Source of the DNA: Nephrocerus scutellatus
Lineage: Eukaryota; Arthropoda; Insecta; Diptera; Pipunculidae
Reading direction: 5' to 3'
Assembly: GCA_947095585.1 (NCBI GenBank)
Contig: OX352762.1
Location: forward strand, 50,485,843 to 50,549,842
DNA length: 64,000 bases
Under the pieces are notes generated by a model. That model was not told where the DNA came from. It saw only the letters and a program-made list of their open reading frames with translations, and ran no database searches. A program made the translations under genes and the position numbers. Below are positions 1 to 11,192 of the stretch, one piece after another. The first letter of the stretch is position 1, and each line of letters opens with the position of its first letter.

Positions 1-600
1 GAACTATTTAATGGACACTAATATCGGTCATCCCCCTCAGGTATCGACCCCATTCCTCTAGAGCTGTCCTACCATCAGCATCCAACTCAGCGGCCCCGAA
101 AACTATAAAATCGACACTAATATTAGTCAACCCCCCTCAGTTATCGACCCGTCCCCCTAGAGCTGTGTTACTTGCACCATTCAACTCAGCGACTCCGAAA
201 ACCATAGAATCGACACTAATATCGGTCAACTCCCCCTACCCCTCAGTTGTCGACCACATCCCCTTAGAGCTGTCTCACCAGCACCATTCAAATCAGCGAC
301 CCCGAGAACCATAGAATCGACACTAATATCGGTCATCCCCTCCCTTAGTTATCGACTCCACCCCCCTAGAGCTGTCTTACCAGCACCATTCAACTCAGCG
401 ACCCCGAAAACCATAAAATCGACACTAATATCGGTCACCCCCCTCAGTTATCTACCCCATCCCCCTAGCGCTGTCTTACCAGATCGATCACTCACCCCAC
501 TGCGGGGATACATAACTCACCCATCGGAGTGTACTATCAGCACTATTCGTCTCGGCGATACAAAAAACGGTGGGTCCAACACTAATATCAGCTGCCATGC
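1..600. repeat. ~100-bp tandem satellite array (left)
   Basis: The motif gacactaatatcggtca recurs at about 14, 113, 212, 319 and 421, giving a period of roughly 99-107 bp. Each unit also holds a pyrimidine-rich stretch, a tatcgacccc-like block and ctagagctgt. The array decays after about 485, with a last recognisable fragment near 579. It runs off the left edge of the window. The same repeat, reverse-complemented, is present at 51,440-52,310. Confidence 0.9.
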
Positions 601-908
601 CTCTGCCAGCCAAAAAACGTGCTACCCTCCACCACCTATATTTGATTCCAGATAGTAACTAATATGTATACCAAGTTTGGTTGAAATTGTTTAAGGCGTT
701 CCAGAGTTAGTTAGGCATAAATATACAAATATACAGATATATAAACAAATACATTCTCTATTTTATACATGTATATAGAAGATAGAAGATGAAACTTTCT
801 GTTCACGCATAACTCGAAGACCGTTCATCCGATATAGGTGAAACTTTGTGATGTGGTGAGGACGGTTGGGGTGGATGGTTGACCATTAACCCCTAAACTC
901 TGAGAGTC
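601..908. other. Non-coding stretch, no gene seen
   Basis: AT-rich sequence following the satellite. It includes a short run of ataca/atata-type simple sequence around 720-780. I see no open frame, splice pair or element terminus that I can name. Confidence 0.5.
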
Positions 909-1440
909 CTAGTCTATGCCATCCTTCCAGCGTAGACTTGGTCGACCTAGCTGCCGTGTTTCATAGTTTCTACCGCAAATGACTTTCCGGGCAGGATCCT
1001 CTTCACTCATGCAAGCTAGGTGTCCTGCCCTCCGGGGCCTACCGAGCTTAATTCTCTGCACGATGTCGAGATCGCGGTAACGCTCATAGATCTCATCATT
1101 ATAGAGTCTCCGGAATCGTCCTTCCTCACATACGGGGCCAACAATTCTCCGTAAGATAAGCACCCTGGTCTCGGATCCATATGAAAGTACTGGTATGAAC
1201 ATAGTCTTATACACCATCAGCTTGGATTTTATGGTTAAATTCTTGTATTTAAAGCGTTTTGACGGACTAAAGTAGGCTTTGTTGGCTTTGAGCAATCATA
1301 CGCGTATTTATAGTTCCAGGCTGTTATCGGCTGCTACAGTTGACCCAAGATAGTTAAAGGATTGCACTACTTTAAATTCGCGCTCCACTATTTTAATTGA
1401 GGAACCAATGTTTAAGCTTCTACTCCCAGACGTTGCCACC
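909..1440 (-). pseudogene. RTE-like LINE, 3' RT fragment
   Basis: The minus-strand frame carries the post-catalytic C-terminal part of an endonuclease/reverse-transcriptase polyprotein: a YGSET motif, a RRIVGPVCEE segment, RRLYNDEI, and a 'W/RAGHLA' block followed by DPARKVICGR. The same order is seen in the longer copies at 4,131-6,525 and 44,886-47,309. The AP-endonuclease and catalytic RT core are absent, and the region between YGSET and RRIVGP is shortened compared with those copies. The 3' tail of ATG repeats seen in other copies is missing, so both ends are truncated. The RTE-clade assignment is tentative and rests on overall motif style. Confidence 0.75.
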
Positions 1441-1539
1441 ATTTACTTCGGTTTGCTCGATCAGTAATTGGTTTTAATTTTTAACTTTTCCTTCAGTTGA
1501 CAAACTTTTTTTACGAAACCACAGTTTACTCAATTGTAA

Positions 1540-2080
1540 ATTCTTCAAGCTAACCAGATGTTTTTTCAAAGCTTATGGCTGCAAAAAAATTGGATGGGAT
1601 GACGAGCTACCGCCTGAGGCCAAAATTGCATGGATCGACCTTCGAAACAACCTCTGCCAAATACCAAAATTGAAAATTCCACGATGTGTTGCATTAACAG
1701 CTATTATAACTAAACACGGATTTTGTGATGCAAGCAAGTGGGCATATGCCGCGGCCATATACGCTCGATCGCAGACTAATCAAAAATCGTCACGCATCTT
1801 ATTTGTGCTAAGACAAAGGTGGCGGAGTTAATGGGTGCGGTACTCCTAAACAGACTGGAAAACCAAATCACAAATATTCTATCAATTAAAGTTGCTTCAG
1901 TTACATTATGGACTGACTTGAAGATTGTATTCGGCTGGCTCTCCAGTCAACCACGGCGTTGGACTACGTTCGTCGCCAATAGAACAGCTGAAATCATTGG
2001 AGCATATAATAGAGATTCATGGCAACATGTTCCGTCCACCCAGAATCCAGCTTATTGCGCAACCCGGGGAAAATAGCTAA
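1540..2080 (+). pseudogene. BEL/Pao pol: RNase H-like remnant
   Basis: Reading + strand frames gives GWDDELP, then HGFCDASKWAYAAAIY, which is the characteristic start of the RNase H region in BEL/Pao polyproteins. After a frameshift follows a frame with MAELMGAVLLNRLE, LWTDLKIVFGWL and FVANRTAEI, ending at a stop near 2,074. This order is typical of Pao-type pol. The reverse transcriptase proper is missing upstream of 1,540. Several frameshifts show it is dead. It belongs with the integrase remnants at 2,090-3,190. Confidence 0.8.
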
Positions 2081-3190
2081 GGAAATATTTAAAAGCAAAC
2101 TCTGGTGGGATGGCCCAGCTTGGCTGGCAAAGGACGAGAAACACTGGCCGGATCAGCGACAAACAACAGAGACCAACGAAGAAGTCCAAGTTGAAGTCTA
2201 CAATGTGATCACTACCAAATATAAAGCTGCCAATCTAAACGACGTCATACTGTTGTTGAGTAAGAAATACTCAAGCTACTTCAAGTTGCAAAAGAAAGTT
2301 TCGTACATGCTAAGATTTTTTAATAACATAAGAGAAAGAACAAAGGGGCCAGGCTATCAGGCGTGTTGACACCACCAGAGCTTGAGCTGGCGAATCAAAA
2401 AATCATTATATATTGGCAAATTAACGAGTTCACCGATGAATATCATTGGCTACAAAACAACAAGGCAATTTCCGTATAAAGCAAACTAAGGCAACTAAAT
2501 CCATTCATATGTAATGAAGGCCTTTTGAGAGTAGGAGGCAGGCTAGAAAAGTCGGCATTGCCATACAATACCATTCATCCAGTGATAATCTCACCAACGG
2601 CGCCAATCGCGACATCAATCACCTACGATGTACATATCCAAAAACAACATCCTGGCACAAATCTGTTAATGAGTATCGTACGTCAAAATTTTTGGATACT
2701 CAGAGGAAAGGAAGTCGCGAGAAGCGTATTTCGTAAATGCATCAAATGTATAAGACAGAATCCCAAGATGATAAAACAGATAATGGGGCAGTTACCTCAG
2801 GACAGAGTGAAGCATACAGTATCGTTTGGTGTCGTGGGGCTAGATTTTTGCGGACCGTTTAAAATCCATCCAATTAGACGAAGAGGTTCAATTCCGATGA
2901 AGGCATAATTGTGCATTTTTGTGTGCTTCAGTGCGCACGCTATACATATAGAAATTTGCATGAATCGCACAACTGAGTCATTCCTTGGCGTATAACGACG
3001 ATTTGTAAGCCGAAGAGGGTTATGTCACTCTATATATTGTGAAAATGCTACCAATTTTACTGGTGCAAGGAATTACCTCCGAGAAATACACACATTTTTA
3101 AGCAATCATGATAACATAATCGCTTCCACAAAAATACAACTCACTCGATCCAGATTAATTCAAATCGGAACAGAACTTAACTCTAAACAA
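2081..3190 (+). pseudogene. BEL/Pao pol: linker and integrase remnant
   Basis: Continues the BEL/Pao pol remnant. The frame at 2,019-2,369 has LWWDGPAWL, the usual linker between RNase H and integrase in this superfamily. The frame at 2,525-2,908 has LLRVGGRLE, then HIQKQHPGTN and CIKCIRQNP, which form the zinc-binding H2C2-like integrase head, and then GLDFCGPF, the start of the catalytic core. Past 2,908 the core continues in broken frames to about 3,190 (HIEICMNRTTESFLGV region, then a TNFTGARNYL-like stretch). Stops and shifts between each block show long-standing inactivation. No LTRs were found. Confidence 0.82.
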
Positions 3191-4109
3191 AAAGTATTAG
3201 CCAGTTGTCACTGTTTTGCCTAAGATAGATTAAATTACTGAAAACTGACTGGAATTGCATGTTGCCAAATAACAATGTAAAATTAAGTTAACCCATCCGA
3301 TAGGTCGAATGAAATCATCGATACAATGAATGTATCGAAACGTTAAAAATACATTGGATGAATTCGATGCATCGAGTGTTTTTAATATATCGATGTTTAT
3401 CGTGCATCCCTAGTTAAGCCTGCCGTAAGCTGGTTTGTAAGCCAATTCGTATGCTTATTAAAACTCGAGTTTTGAGCTCCCATATAGATTTTTTCATAAC
3501 TAACCATACCAACTAACTAACTAATTTCTTATGGGTTCTTTTTACTTATCCCCTTTTTATAATGTGCGTTTATTAATATTGCTCCTGTGTCATTGGTGCG
3601 TGCTAACACACATGACTTTAATAAATATATAAATATAAACATTGCGTGTGTTAATGTTAACACCCGGTGATAACACACATTGCCCCATGTATTTAGAGTC
3701 ATGAAACGTCATTCGATATTTTTATTTTTTGTATTTCATAAATCATATTTTTCCTGCCGGCATTTTGAATAGGTGCCGGTAATTGAACACTTGTGCGATT
3801 GTAGAGTTCCGTACACTATAAAACTTTGTCTTCGTGTAATAATAAATCTATATTGTCGATTTATCTCTTTTTACTAATAAAAAATACTCTTGTTCTTGTA
3901 CTTTCCACTGAAACTGACATCTTATGACACAAATAATATTTATACACCGATAACACACAGCCGATAATTGACGTAGCCCGCAGACAATTTTGACATAGCC
4001 AATATGGCTCATTTTGTGCAATATTTATAAACCCACAATAGAATGATTAGATGTCTCTGAATGTTATCATTTGACAGATGATACCTATATGTATGAAACT
4101 ACCTTTTTT
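3191..4109. other. Non-coding; one possible hAT-like terminus
   Basis: No gene seen. Around 3,290-3,415 several atcgat-type motifs end in gtgcatcccta. Its complement, tagggatgcac, resembles terminal sequences of some hAT-type elements, but I find no partner terminus or target duplication. A repeated acacac/gttaac-rich stretch lies at about 3,590-3,690. Confidence 0.3.
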
Positions 4110-4130
4110 AAATTCTCTATATTAACTTCA
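4110..4130 (+). mobile_element. Helentron-like 5' terminus (stub)
   Basis: The sequence aaattctctatattaactt at this position is the 5' end seen in the longer Helentron-like copies at 24,858 and 41,793. Only about 20 bases remain before the RTE-like LINE begins at 4,131. Confidence 0.55.
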
Positions 4131-6525
4131 GCGGTCAGCCATCAGCAGAAATAGGGGGAATAACACAGAATGCTCTAGAATTGCATGTGGCCGTAACTAT
4201 CTCTGACTGGTGGAAGTGCGATCAAACCTCCACGTAGTGGCCGCTGGTAATTTTCCTCCAATTCAGGAAAAGCTGAATGATCGGGCTAGTCCCTTCAAAG
4301 TAAGGTTGGCGCGAGGCCAATAACCTCGCCTGTAAAAAATTATTATTATGGAACCCAAAATCAGCCTCGGATACACTGATGAACGACGACGACCACGGCA
4401 ACGAAAACGGCTTTAAGAATTTTCTCATGGAACGTACACTCACTGTATAGAGCTCGAGCTGCACAGCAGCTAGCTGATACCCTGTCCAAATATAATGCGG
4501 ACTTAACAGCAATTCAGGAGATGCGGTGGACAGGAAATGGTGTCTTACAAAAATCAGAATATGACATTTATTACAGCTGTCATGCAAGACATCACGTGCT
4601 CGGTGTGGGGTTTCTAGTCAGCAAAAGAATGAAACCCACCGTTATCGGCTTTAATGCAGTAAATGAACGGCTATGCACCCTTCGCGTGCGGGGCAAATTT
4701 AAAAACATAAGCCGCATAAACGTTCACGCACCTACAGAGGATTTCCCAGATGATGAAAAGAAGAAGAACTCAGTATGATGTAAAAATCATTCTGGGGGAT
4801 TTGAATGCTAAAATGGGTAGGGAGCCAGTATTCAGGCAGTACATTGGCACCCATAGCTTACACGAGAACACTAATGATAATGGACAACGAGTCATAGAGA
4901 TGGCAGCAAGCAATAATTTGGTCGTTGCGAGTACAAGGTTTGCGCGTAAAAATATCCACAAAGCAACCTGGGTATCTCCCGATGGAGCCACTTGCAACAA
5001 TATAGACCACGTGTTGATAGACCGCCGCCACAACCCGAACCTGATGACGGTACGAACGTACCGAGGTGCCAATGTCGACTCGGACCACTATCTTGTTGGT
5101 ATGGTGCTCCGAGCGCGGATTGCATCATCACGGAAGACTGCATCCGCGAATCAGATTCGAGTCAACACGGCTGCCCTTCGCAATGAAGAGACCAGAAACA
5201 ACTACGGTCAAGCGATAGGACTCGCCCTAAATGCAGGGAGAGAAAGTCCTGGGGCTGAGATGTTGGGCGTAGTCACGCCTTAAAAATAATGTCATTAGAA
5301 CTGCAGACTCCATCTTAGGCAGTAGTCGTAGAGATCGGAACGACTGGTTCGATGACGAATGTAAGCTAGCGACTGAACGTAAGAATGTTACGTACCCAGC
5401 AATGCAACAATCTCATAGAACGCGGGCACGCGAAGAGGAATAAAAAGAGCTCAGAAGATATGAAAAAACAGTTCACCGATTTCAAAGGCATATTAGAGCG
5501 ATGGGAAGAACACTTTCATAATTTTCTTAATGGCCAGATAACTAAGGATTTGGTGGCTCCACCAATGACCGAAGACCACACTATGCTGCCGCCACCAAGC
5601 ATAGACGAAGTTAGCAGAGCGATAAATCGGCTCAAAAATAATAAAGCCCTGGGATGGACTTGCCTCCGTCCTCTTCAACCTGACGTTGGAGAAAGTTATC
5701 CGAGACTCTGACGTAACGGCGAGAAGAACAATCCATAAGTTGATTCAGATACTGACTTACGCAGACGATATTGACATCGTTGGTAGAAACCAAAGGCTGC
5801 ACATAAATTAGAGCAAAACAATGTACATGGAGGCCACGTCTGCGAGTAGAAGATCACACATTGGTCCCACAATTCAAATAGTGGAGCGCGAATTTGAAGT
5901 AGTGCAATCCTTTAACTATCTCGCGTCAACTGTAGCAGCCGATAGCAGCATGGAACCAGAAATACGCGCATGGTTGCTTAAAGTCAACAAAGCCTTCCAT
6001 AGTCTGTCGAGACTCTTCAAATCCAGGAACTTAACCATAACATCCAAGCTGCTGATGTATAAGACAATGGTCATACCAGTACTTACATATGGATCCGAGA
6101 CTTGGGTGCTTTGCAAAAAGCATTCTGACCTCTTAGCCACGTTCGAGAGAAAAGTCTTACGGAGAATTGTTAGCCCCGTATGTGAGAAAGAACGATTCCG
6201 GAGACTCTATAATGATGAGATCCACGAGCGTTACCGCGATGTCGACATCGTGAAGAAAATTAAGCTTTGTAGGCTCCGGTGGGCGGGACACCTAGCTCGC
6301 ATGAGCGAAGATGATCCTGCTCGGAAAGTCATTTGCGGTAGGATTTATGAAATACGACAGCGAGGCCGGCAAAGCCAACGCTGGAAGGTTGGCGTAGACC
6401 AATACGCCCAGAGTGTAGGTATGACAAACTGGACGTCATCGGCTCAAAATCGGGACAGGTGGAGAGATTTTTTTCGGGAGGCCATGACCGGATACCGGTT
6501 GTAGAGCCAAATATGATGATGATGA
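4131..6525 (+). mobile_element. RTE-like LINE, internally deleted (copy b)
   Basis: The element starts at gcggtcagcc and ends in a short ATG-repeat tail. An AP-endonuclease region is readable at about 4,505-5,283 in two overlapping frames: EMRWTGNG, INVHAPTED, then ILGDLNAKMG (the GDxN motif), DHVLIDRRHNP and SDHYLVG. A linker follows at 5,385-5,711. The catalytic RT core is missing: the frame jumps from KNNKALG directly to sequence that normally lies after it. The C-terminal part is an open frame at 5,821-6,504 (NYLASTVAAD, SETWVLCKKHSDL, RWAGHLARMSEDDPARK). The element cannot encode its own polymerase. The same RT-core deletion is shared with the inverted copy at 44,886-47,309. Confidence 0.85.
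5821..6504 (+). pseudogene. RTE-like RT C-terminal open frame (227 aa)
   Basis: This is the longest intact frame of copy b. It begins at a methionine after the YADDI-like remnant near 5,760 and covers only the thumb/C-terminal region of the reverse transcriptase, with FNYLASTVAADSS near residue 30-45, VLTYGSETWVL near 85, and GHLARMSEDDPARKV near 155. There is no catalytic aspartate pair in it. The frame has stayed open but contains no active site, so I read it as a remnant rather than a gene. Confidence 0.7.
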
Positions 6526-6692
6526 ATAAGTGTAGTTGAAGTATTCTGTACCGTAACCATGATTAAATGAGGTTATTTCTTTTCGTCAACATCTATTATT
6601 TTCGCAATGATAAACTTTACAAAGCCAGTGTTTTGTTATTGGCTGAACAAGTGGCCGATTTGGTAAAGCTGTTATGACACTACATTTTTTGC
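6526..6692. other. Flank shared with the inverted copy
   Basis: No gene. This stretch is nearly the reverse complement of 44,720-44,885. It joins the LINE tail to the TIR element and is one of the reasons for calling the two blocks a segmental duplication. Confidence 0.75.
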
Positions 6693-7337
6693 GGATTGTA
6701 AATTGGCTGGAAACTAGCGGCGAATAAACGAGATAGAAGTTATTTTTGACATTTTCGAATTTTTGTCGCTATGGTGAACGTACTCGCACCTACTGAGAAG
6801 CTGAATATAAAATCTATCTTACTGATCTACTTTAATAATAATTATAACATTCGGCGCGACAGACCGTACGGTCCAATGCCTAGCTTCTCGCAACCATTTG
6901 TATTGAGCATGTATATTTGTGCACCCAAATGGAGGGGACCTACAATTTAATGCCGTATCCGAACGGCGAATTGAGAAGCCTTCCGTGACAAGTTATTACT
7001 TTCGGACGTTTGTCAGACATTCGCAAGAGGTGGGAAATCGTGAAAAATACTTTTTGGTATTACTGGGATTCGAACCACGAATCTTCTGCTCAGAAGCAAA
7101 GAGTGTAGAGATGTAGATATATGGAGATATCTCTATACTCTTTGTCAGAAGCCACGGCGCCCACCTGATCTACTTTATTTTTATTAAAAACTAGCCCTGG
7201 ATAAACGAGCTAGCAAGTTATTTATTGAAAGAGATAAGATGTAGCCCGATTTTCAAAACTTTGATCGGAAAGCGCTACTATTACTATTATAACCTGCTAT
7301 CTCGTTTATCCACCAGCGTTTCAGCCAATTAACAATC
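6693..7337. mobile_element. TIR DNA element (MITE-like) carrying a SINE
   Basis: The ends form an imperfect inverted repeat of about 45 bp: ggattgtaaattggctgg at the left, and the complement of cagccaattaacaatc at the right, each followed inward by a gataaacgaga(tag) block. The 331-bp SINE sits between the arms. Removing it leaves a short non-coding element of about 300 bp with no transposase, so it is non-autonomous. The superfamily cannot be assigned from the ends alone. A second copy is at 44,059-44,719. Confidence 0.75.
6834..7164 (-). mobile_element. tRNA-derived SINE, A box deleted
   Basis: Read on the minus strand it begins gtgggcgccgtggct and contains a perfect B box, ggttcgaatcc (complement at 7,066-7,076). 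It is flanked by a 12-bp target duplication, ctgatctacttt at 6,822-6,833 and 7,165-7,176. The A-box region is missing. Compared with the copy at 44,226, 21 bases have been lost between two tggct direct repeats. Between head and B box lies a palindromic agagatatctc segment. The 3' body is unrelated to tRNA and ends in a short ttattatta-type tail. Confidence 0.82.
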
Positions 7338-7632
7338 AAAAAAAACAACCCATAAAAATTGTTCATGTAAATTCTCTATTAACCAAAAGAATAATTGATT
7401 CCACTATAAGTGTTGATATATAAAAACTAATACGAAGCACTGCAACCCAAAAACAAAACAACCTGTCTAAGACGCAGACATAGCTGAAAATTATGTATTT
7501 AAATTACTTACTGAGTGCGCGTCTCGCTCTGGCGGAACGTTCCCACACTTTTTGCTATGTGCGCTTCTCGCACTGGCGGAATGTTCCCACACTTTTGCTG
7601 ATTGTCATCATTTTAATTTTTTTTTTCAATTG
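7338..7632 (-). mobile_element. Helentron-like element, 3' half
   Basis: The stretch starts with the complement of the shared 3' end (tttatgggttg) and the sub-terminal gagaattta inverted motif. It then contains two tandem units of about 43 bp that hold ggaacgttcccac. The same layout, in the other orientation, is seen at 43,565-44,058 and in part at 9,940-10,090. It is truncated at the junction with BEL sequence near 7,633. Confidence 0.65.
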
Positions 7633-7633
7633 A

Positions 7634-8399
7634 GATCTTCTTGACGAGAATCTTCGAAATGCAGCTAAAAAAATTCTTCTTTAGTAAGGTACGATACTAT
7701 TTCTATGTGCATCGCTTTTGTACACAAGCAAACAAATATTGCAATGTACCCTTTTTAGGATTTATGGCCCCTTCCTCTAGTTGTTCGTATCACCAACATG
7801 TTTTACACCTTCTGATCATCTCTTTTATGTACTATGTTTTTTCCATGAACAATCCAAAATTGACGTCGTAAGTAGCGTGGAGTGCTTCAGTAAGTAGTTT
7901 GTTAATGTGATCATTATTGGGCAGTATAATTTGATGTTTTTGTTGATACGGTATACTGGCTTTATTAAGGCGTCCTCCCACTCTTAATAAATTATTCACA
8001 TCTATAAAAGGATGAAGTGATTTTAGTTTGCTTATATTGTTGTTGTATTAGAAAAATAAAAGTGTTAAAGGATTGTTTTTTTTTTTTTTTATAAAGAGAC
8101 TCATTGAATGACTTGCGTCACGGCAATAAGTTGGGCTAAGCCCTTTATTAAATTTAAAATGAAATAAAAATCGAAGAAATGTGATTTACAATATATATCA
8201 CATTTCTCACGTTTGTAGCCGGTTTCAATTTATTTTCTCAGAATTCGTTCTGATTCATTGAAAAAGCAATACGGAAAAACGAACACGAAAAACTAAAACG
8301 ACGCGAGTTCAAATGCTTTCGTCAATTATGGCCAGGGGAAACTACAAAAAACCTTGACCAAGAAAATATTACAAATTTTAAAAATAATGTAGATAATAT
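7634..8399 (-). pseudogene. BEL/Pao pol fragment (duplicated block, copy 1)
   Basis: This is near-identical to 14,335-15,165, but has lost about 55 bp near 8,035 and carries a few indels. On the minus strand it retains pieces of the integrase region, including the segment that reads LRVGGRLN in the other copy. No open frame longer than a few dozen residues survives. Its right end carries the same CR1-like LINE 3' junction as the other copy. Confidence 0.7.
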
Positions 8400-9055
8400 T
8401 GATAATCATTTTTTTTTAATTATTTATTTTATATTCATTAAAAAGCTTATGAGCACTTCAACCTTCATCTTCATCCTTCAGGAAGTTGTTAACGGCTAAT
8501 TTGAAGGTCTGCAGATTATAAGAATCGGGAAACACGGATCTACCAATTGATTCCACATCGAAGAGACTCTCGGAAAAAAGGAGGATTTAATGTGTTGGGT
8601 TCTACAAGAAAAAAGTTTTAAGGCAAATCTATGTTGATTGGACCTTAAACGAGTGTTTACGTTACTCACAAAAGGACCTGGAACTAGAGAACGGGTTTCT
8701 AAAGCACATCTACCGTTGTAGAATTTGTAGAAAACAGATAAAGCTCCTACATTTCGCCTGTGCTCCAAAGTATCAAGAGACGAAGTAATAGATACATCGT
8801 TTATCAAACGTATAACTCTATTTTGAACTCCATCAATATGAACCAAATGAGATTTTGCAGCCCCACCCCACACATATGAATTAAATTCTAAAATTGGTCT
8901 AACATAAGATTTATATAATCTTAATACTTCTGAGGGAGTGAAGTATAAGTTACAACGTCTTATGAAGCCCAAACATTGGCTAGCTCTTTTTGAAATTTCA
9001 TAAATATGTTCTTTCCAGGAAAGATCACTTGATACTTTTAAACAAACAACTGCAG
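8400..9055 (-). pseudogene. CR1/jockey-like LINE A, 3' RT fragment (copy 1)
   Basis: The minus-strand frame (8,496-9,095 including non-LINE codons at its start) reads LKVSSDLSWKEHIYEI, then CLGFIRRC, YKSYVRPILE, GVQNRVIRLI and LEHRRNVGALS. This is the conserved C-terminal region of a non-LTR reverse transcriptase after the catalytic domain. The catalytic motifs are absent. The 3' end carries a T-run on the + strand (about 8,408-8,417), that is a poly(A) tail on the element strand. It breaks at 9,055 into RTE-like sequence. Confidence 0.8.
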
Positions 9056-9492
9056 TACTTACATATCCGAGACTTGGGTGCTTAGCAAAAAGCATTCTGA
9101 CCTCTTAGCCGCGTTCGAGAGAAAAGTCTTACGGAGAATTATTGGCCCCGTATGTGAGGAAGGACGATTCCGGAGACTCTATAATGATGAGATCAACGAG
9201 CGTTACCGCGATGTCGACATCGTGAAGAAAATTAAGCCCGGTAGGCTCCGGTGGGCAGGACACCTAGCTCGCATGAGCGAAGAGGATCCCGCTCGGAAAG
9301 TCCTTTGAGGTAGGATTTATGGAACACGACAGCGAGGCCGGCCAAGCCTACGCTGAAAGGATGGCGTAGATCAGGACGCCCAGAGTTTAGGGATGCCAAA
9401 CTGGATGACATTGGCTCGAAATCGGGAGAGACTTTTTGCGGGAGGCCAGGACCGGACCCCGGTTGTAGAGCCAAATATGATGATGATGATGA
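9056..9492 (+). pseudogene. RTE-like LINE 3' fragment (copy c)
   Basis: Begins inside the motif normally read as YGSETWVL and continues with KKHSDLLAAFERKVLRR, RRLYNDEINER and RWAGHLARMSEEDPARK, to a stop near 9,308. Past that stop the frame continues with a second shift, and the fragment ends in a clear ATG-repeat tail at about 9,478-9,492. Only the last ~440 bp of the element is present. Its left edge abuts the CR1-like fragment without a target duplication that I can see. Confidence 0.8.
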
Positions 9493-10090
9493 TATTAACT
9501 TCGCTTGCCCGTGGCTAGCGGGCTGGCTGACTGGATGGTCAGATCTTGTGATCAATTTTTAACCCACTTCCCAAAGCCCGATTTTATTGAAATTTTGCAC
9601 ACATGTATATTTCCGGTGACAATAATTGCCATTTAAATTTGAGAGTGATCGGGCCGCGCGGTCTGGGGGCTCCCATACAAATTTTTTTTCCCGGCATCAG
9701 AACATGCTATCATGACTGTGTTTTGTGTGCGCTGTGGGCAGCGCTGCTTGCTTTACGAATGGGGTTGTGTTCGCGATATACAAAGATAAGAAAATAAAAA
9801 GAATAGAAGTACTGTTCGATCCGAGGTCTTTAACCGAAGTGGTCATTTTTAATTTCTCAAAATTAAAATTAAAACTAATATATATAACAATAACAAAGTA
9901 TTGCAAAAATCGCAATTGGCAAAAAAAATGAAAATGATTGTGAAAAGCACAATCAGCAAAAGTGTGGGAACGTTCCGCCAGTGCGAGAAGCGCACTCAGC
10001 AAAAAGTGTGGGAACGTTCCGCCAGTGCGAGACGCGCACTCAGCAAGTAATTTAAATACATAATTTTCAGCTTATGTCTGCGTCGTAGAC
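9493..10090 (+). mobile_element. Helentron-like element, ends eroded
   Basis: Starts at attaacttcgcttgcccg, directly after the LINE tail. It then contains the family-specific blocks tgatcaatttttaaccc, ttttattgaaattttgcac and ggggctcccatacaaa. Further right it carries two tandem units with gtgggaacgttccgcc. It matches 43,565-43,930 from about 9,770, and similarity stops at 10,090. The 3' terminal motif is absent. No coding capacity. Confidence 0.65.
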
Positions 10091-11142
10091 ATTCTGTCGC
10101 CATCTTGAGAGGCCTTGTCCTGGTACTGGACTTCTAGAACAGAGAGTGACTCGAGCATGAAATCTGCCTTCGATTTTGTTGTTGGTCTTCTTCTTATGCA
10201 CATTACGCACTTTCACAATAGGTAAAGTGCAAGTATCGTTGACACCAATAGGCTCACCGCCATCGAGACAACATCTGGTCGTTGTTACTGACCTCGCTTA
10301 CTTGGTCCCATGAATCAGCTGTGGATAGAATGTACTCTTTCAATCTGTAATTATATGGTTTAGTACTTTCTTCGGAATAATTAGTGTAATTTATCGGTTT
10401 AATAATGGTGCGAGTTTCCTTGATATATTTTCAATCACTGCATTCAAGTGTCCCGGTTGTATAAATTTTAAGAATGGGGTTCTGCGGTATTTAGTTGAAT
10501 TAATCGCTCTTCCATTTCACTGAGAAGATCCATGAAAATTTGATATGCTACCAGGATTTTCAATAAAATTCGGTTGTGGTCGACCTTTTCAAACCATTCG
10601 TTTCGTTCATCTTATTAATTTCTGTGTTTCGTTGTCGTTGACACCATTAGTGTATTATGTTGCTGGATTGCCTTTTTAAGTATGTCTTGATTGTGACTTA
10701 GATCATCGATATTTTTGTAGACTTCATTGTTCACTCCGAACACCATTTGCAATAGTTTTCATAACAATCCCCGTCTAGACCGCTTCTTGTATTGCTGTGT
10801 GCTTGTAGCGGAAAATATTTCCAGTTCACGTTTAATTGATTTTTCCTTTTCTTTAAGATGGCTTAGAAAATTGTTGCAGTGTGTCTCCCAGTCTATGGAC
10901 GCTGCACGGATACATGCTTTATCCATTTCCTTAATAATGTCATCCACCCTTTGGATTTCTTCAGTTTTATTCATATTAAATACAACATCAATTTTAAGTG
11001 TTCCACGATTTATCTTAACATGCCGTGCCTGTTCAACGTAAAGTTCTGGCTGCGGATGTTTAAGAGTAAATTGTGCAACTGTCGATGCGGCGACACTTAG
11101 AATTATTAACGTGTAAAACAAAAGATTTTGTGAAGGGAGCAT
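10091..11142 (-). pseudogene. Env-like gene of an insect LTR element, decayed
   Basis: The minus-strand frame at 10,759-11,142 begins with a hydrophobic signal-like segment and, after about 110 residues, contains a basic RSRRGLL site that resembles the cleavage site between surface and transmembrane subunits in env proteins of gypsy-like (errantivirus-type) elements. Beyond it the frame breaks. Further blocks down to about 10,130 are readable only in shifted frames, including a heptad-like segment around 10,620-10,720 and a cysteine-bearing stretch near 10,220. Multiple stops make it non-functional. No pol gene of the same element is adjacent, so assignment to the errantivirus group rests on env alone. 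Confidence 0.65.
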
Positions 11143-11192
11143 ACCAGCGCTAACATTGTATTCAAGGTTAGATCGATTCTTTATTCCTATAG

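Noticed and set aside
1573..1758. Minus-strand ORF of 61 aa
   Set aside because: It is the complement of the BEL/Pao RNase H coding stretch (HGFCDAS on the + strand).
4770..5143. Several minus-strand ORFs (76-100 aa)
   Set aside because: Shadows of the RTE-like endonuclease on the + strand. The equivalent shadow frames recur at 62,550-62,906 and 63,358-63,713, as expected for repeated copies.
7641..7871. 76-aa + strand ORF
   Set aside because: Antisense to BEL/Pao sequence of the duplicated block.
10727..11100. + strand ORFs of 73-104 aa
   Set aside because: Antisense to the env-like frame, with no motif of their own.
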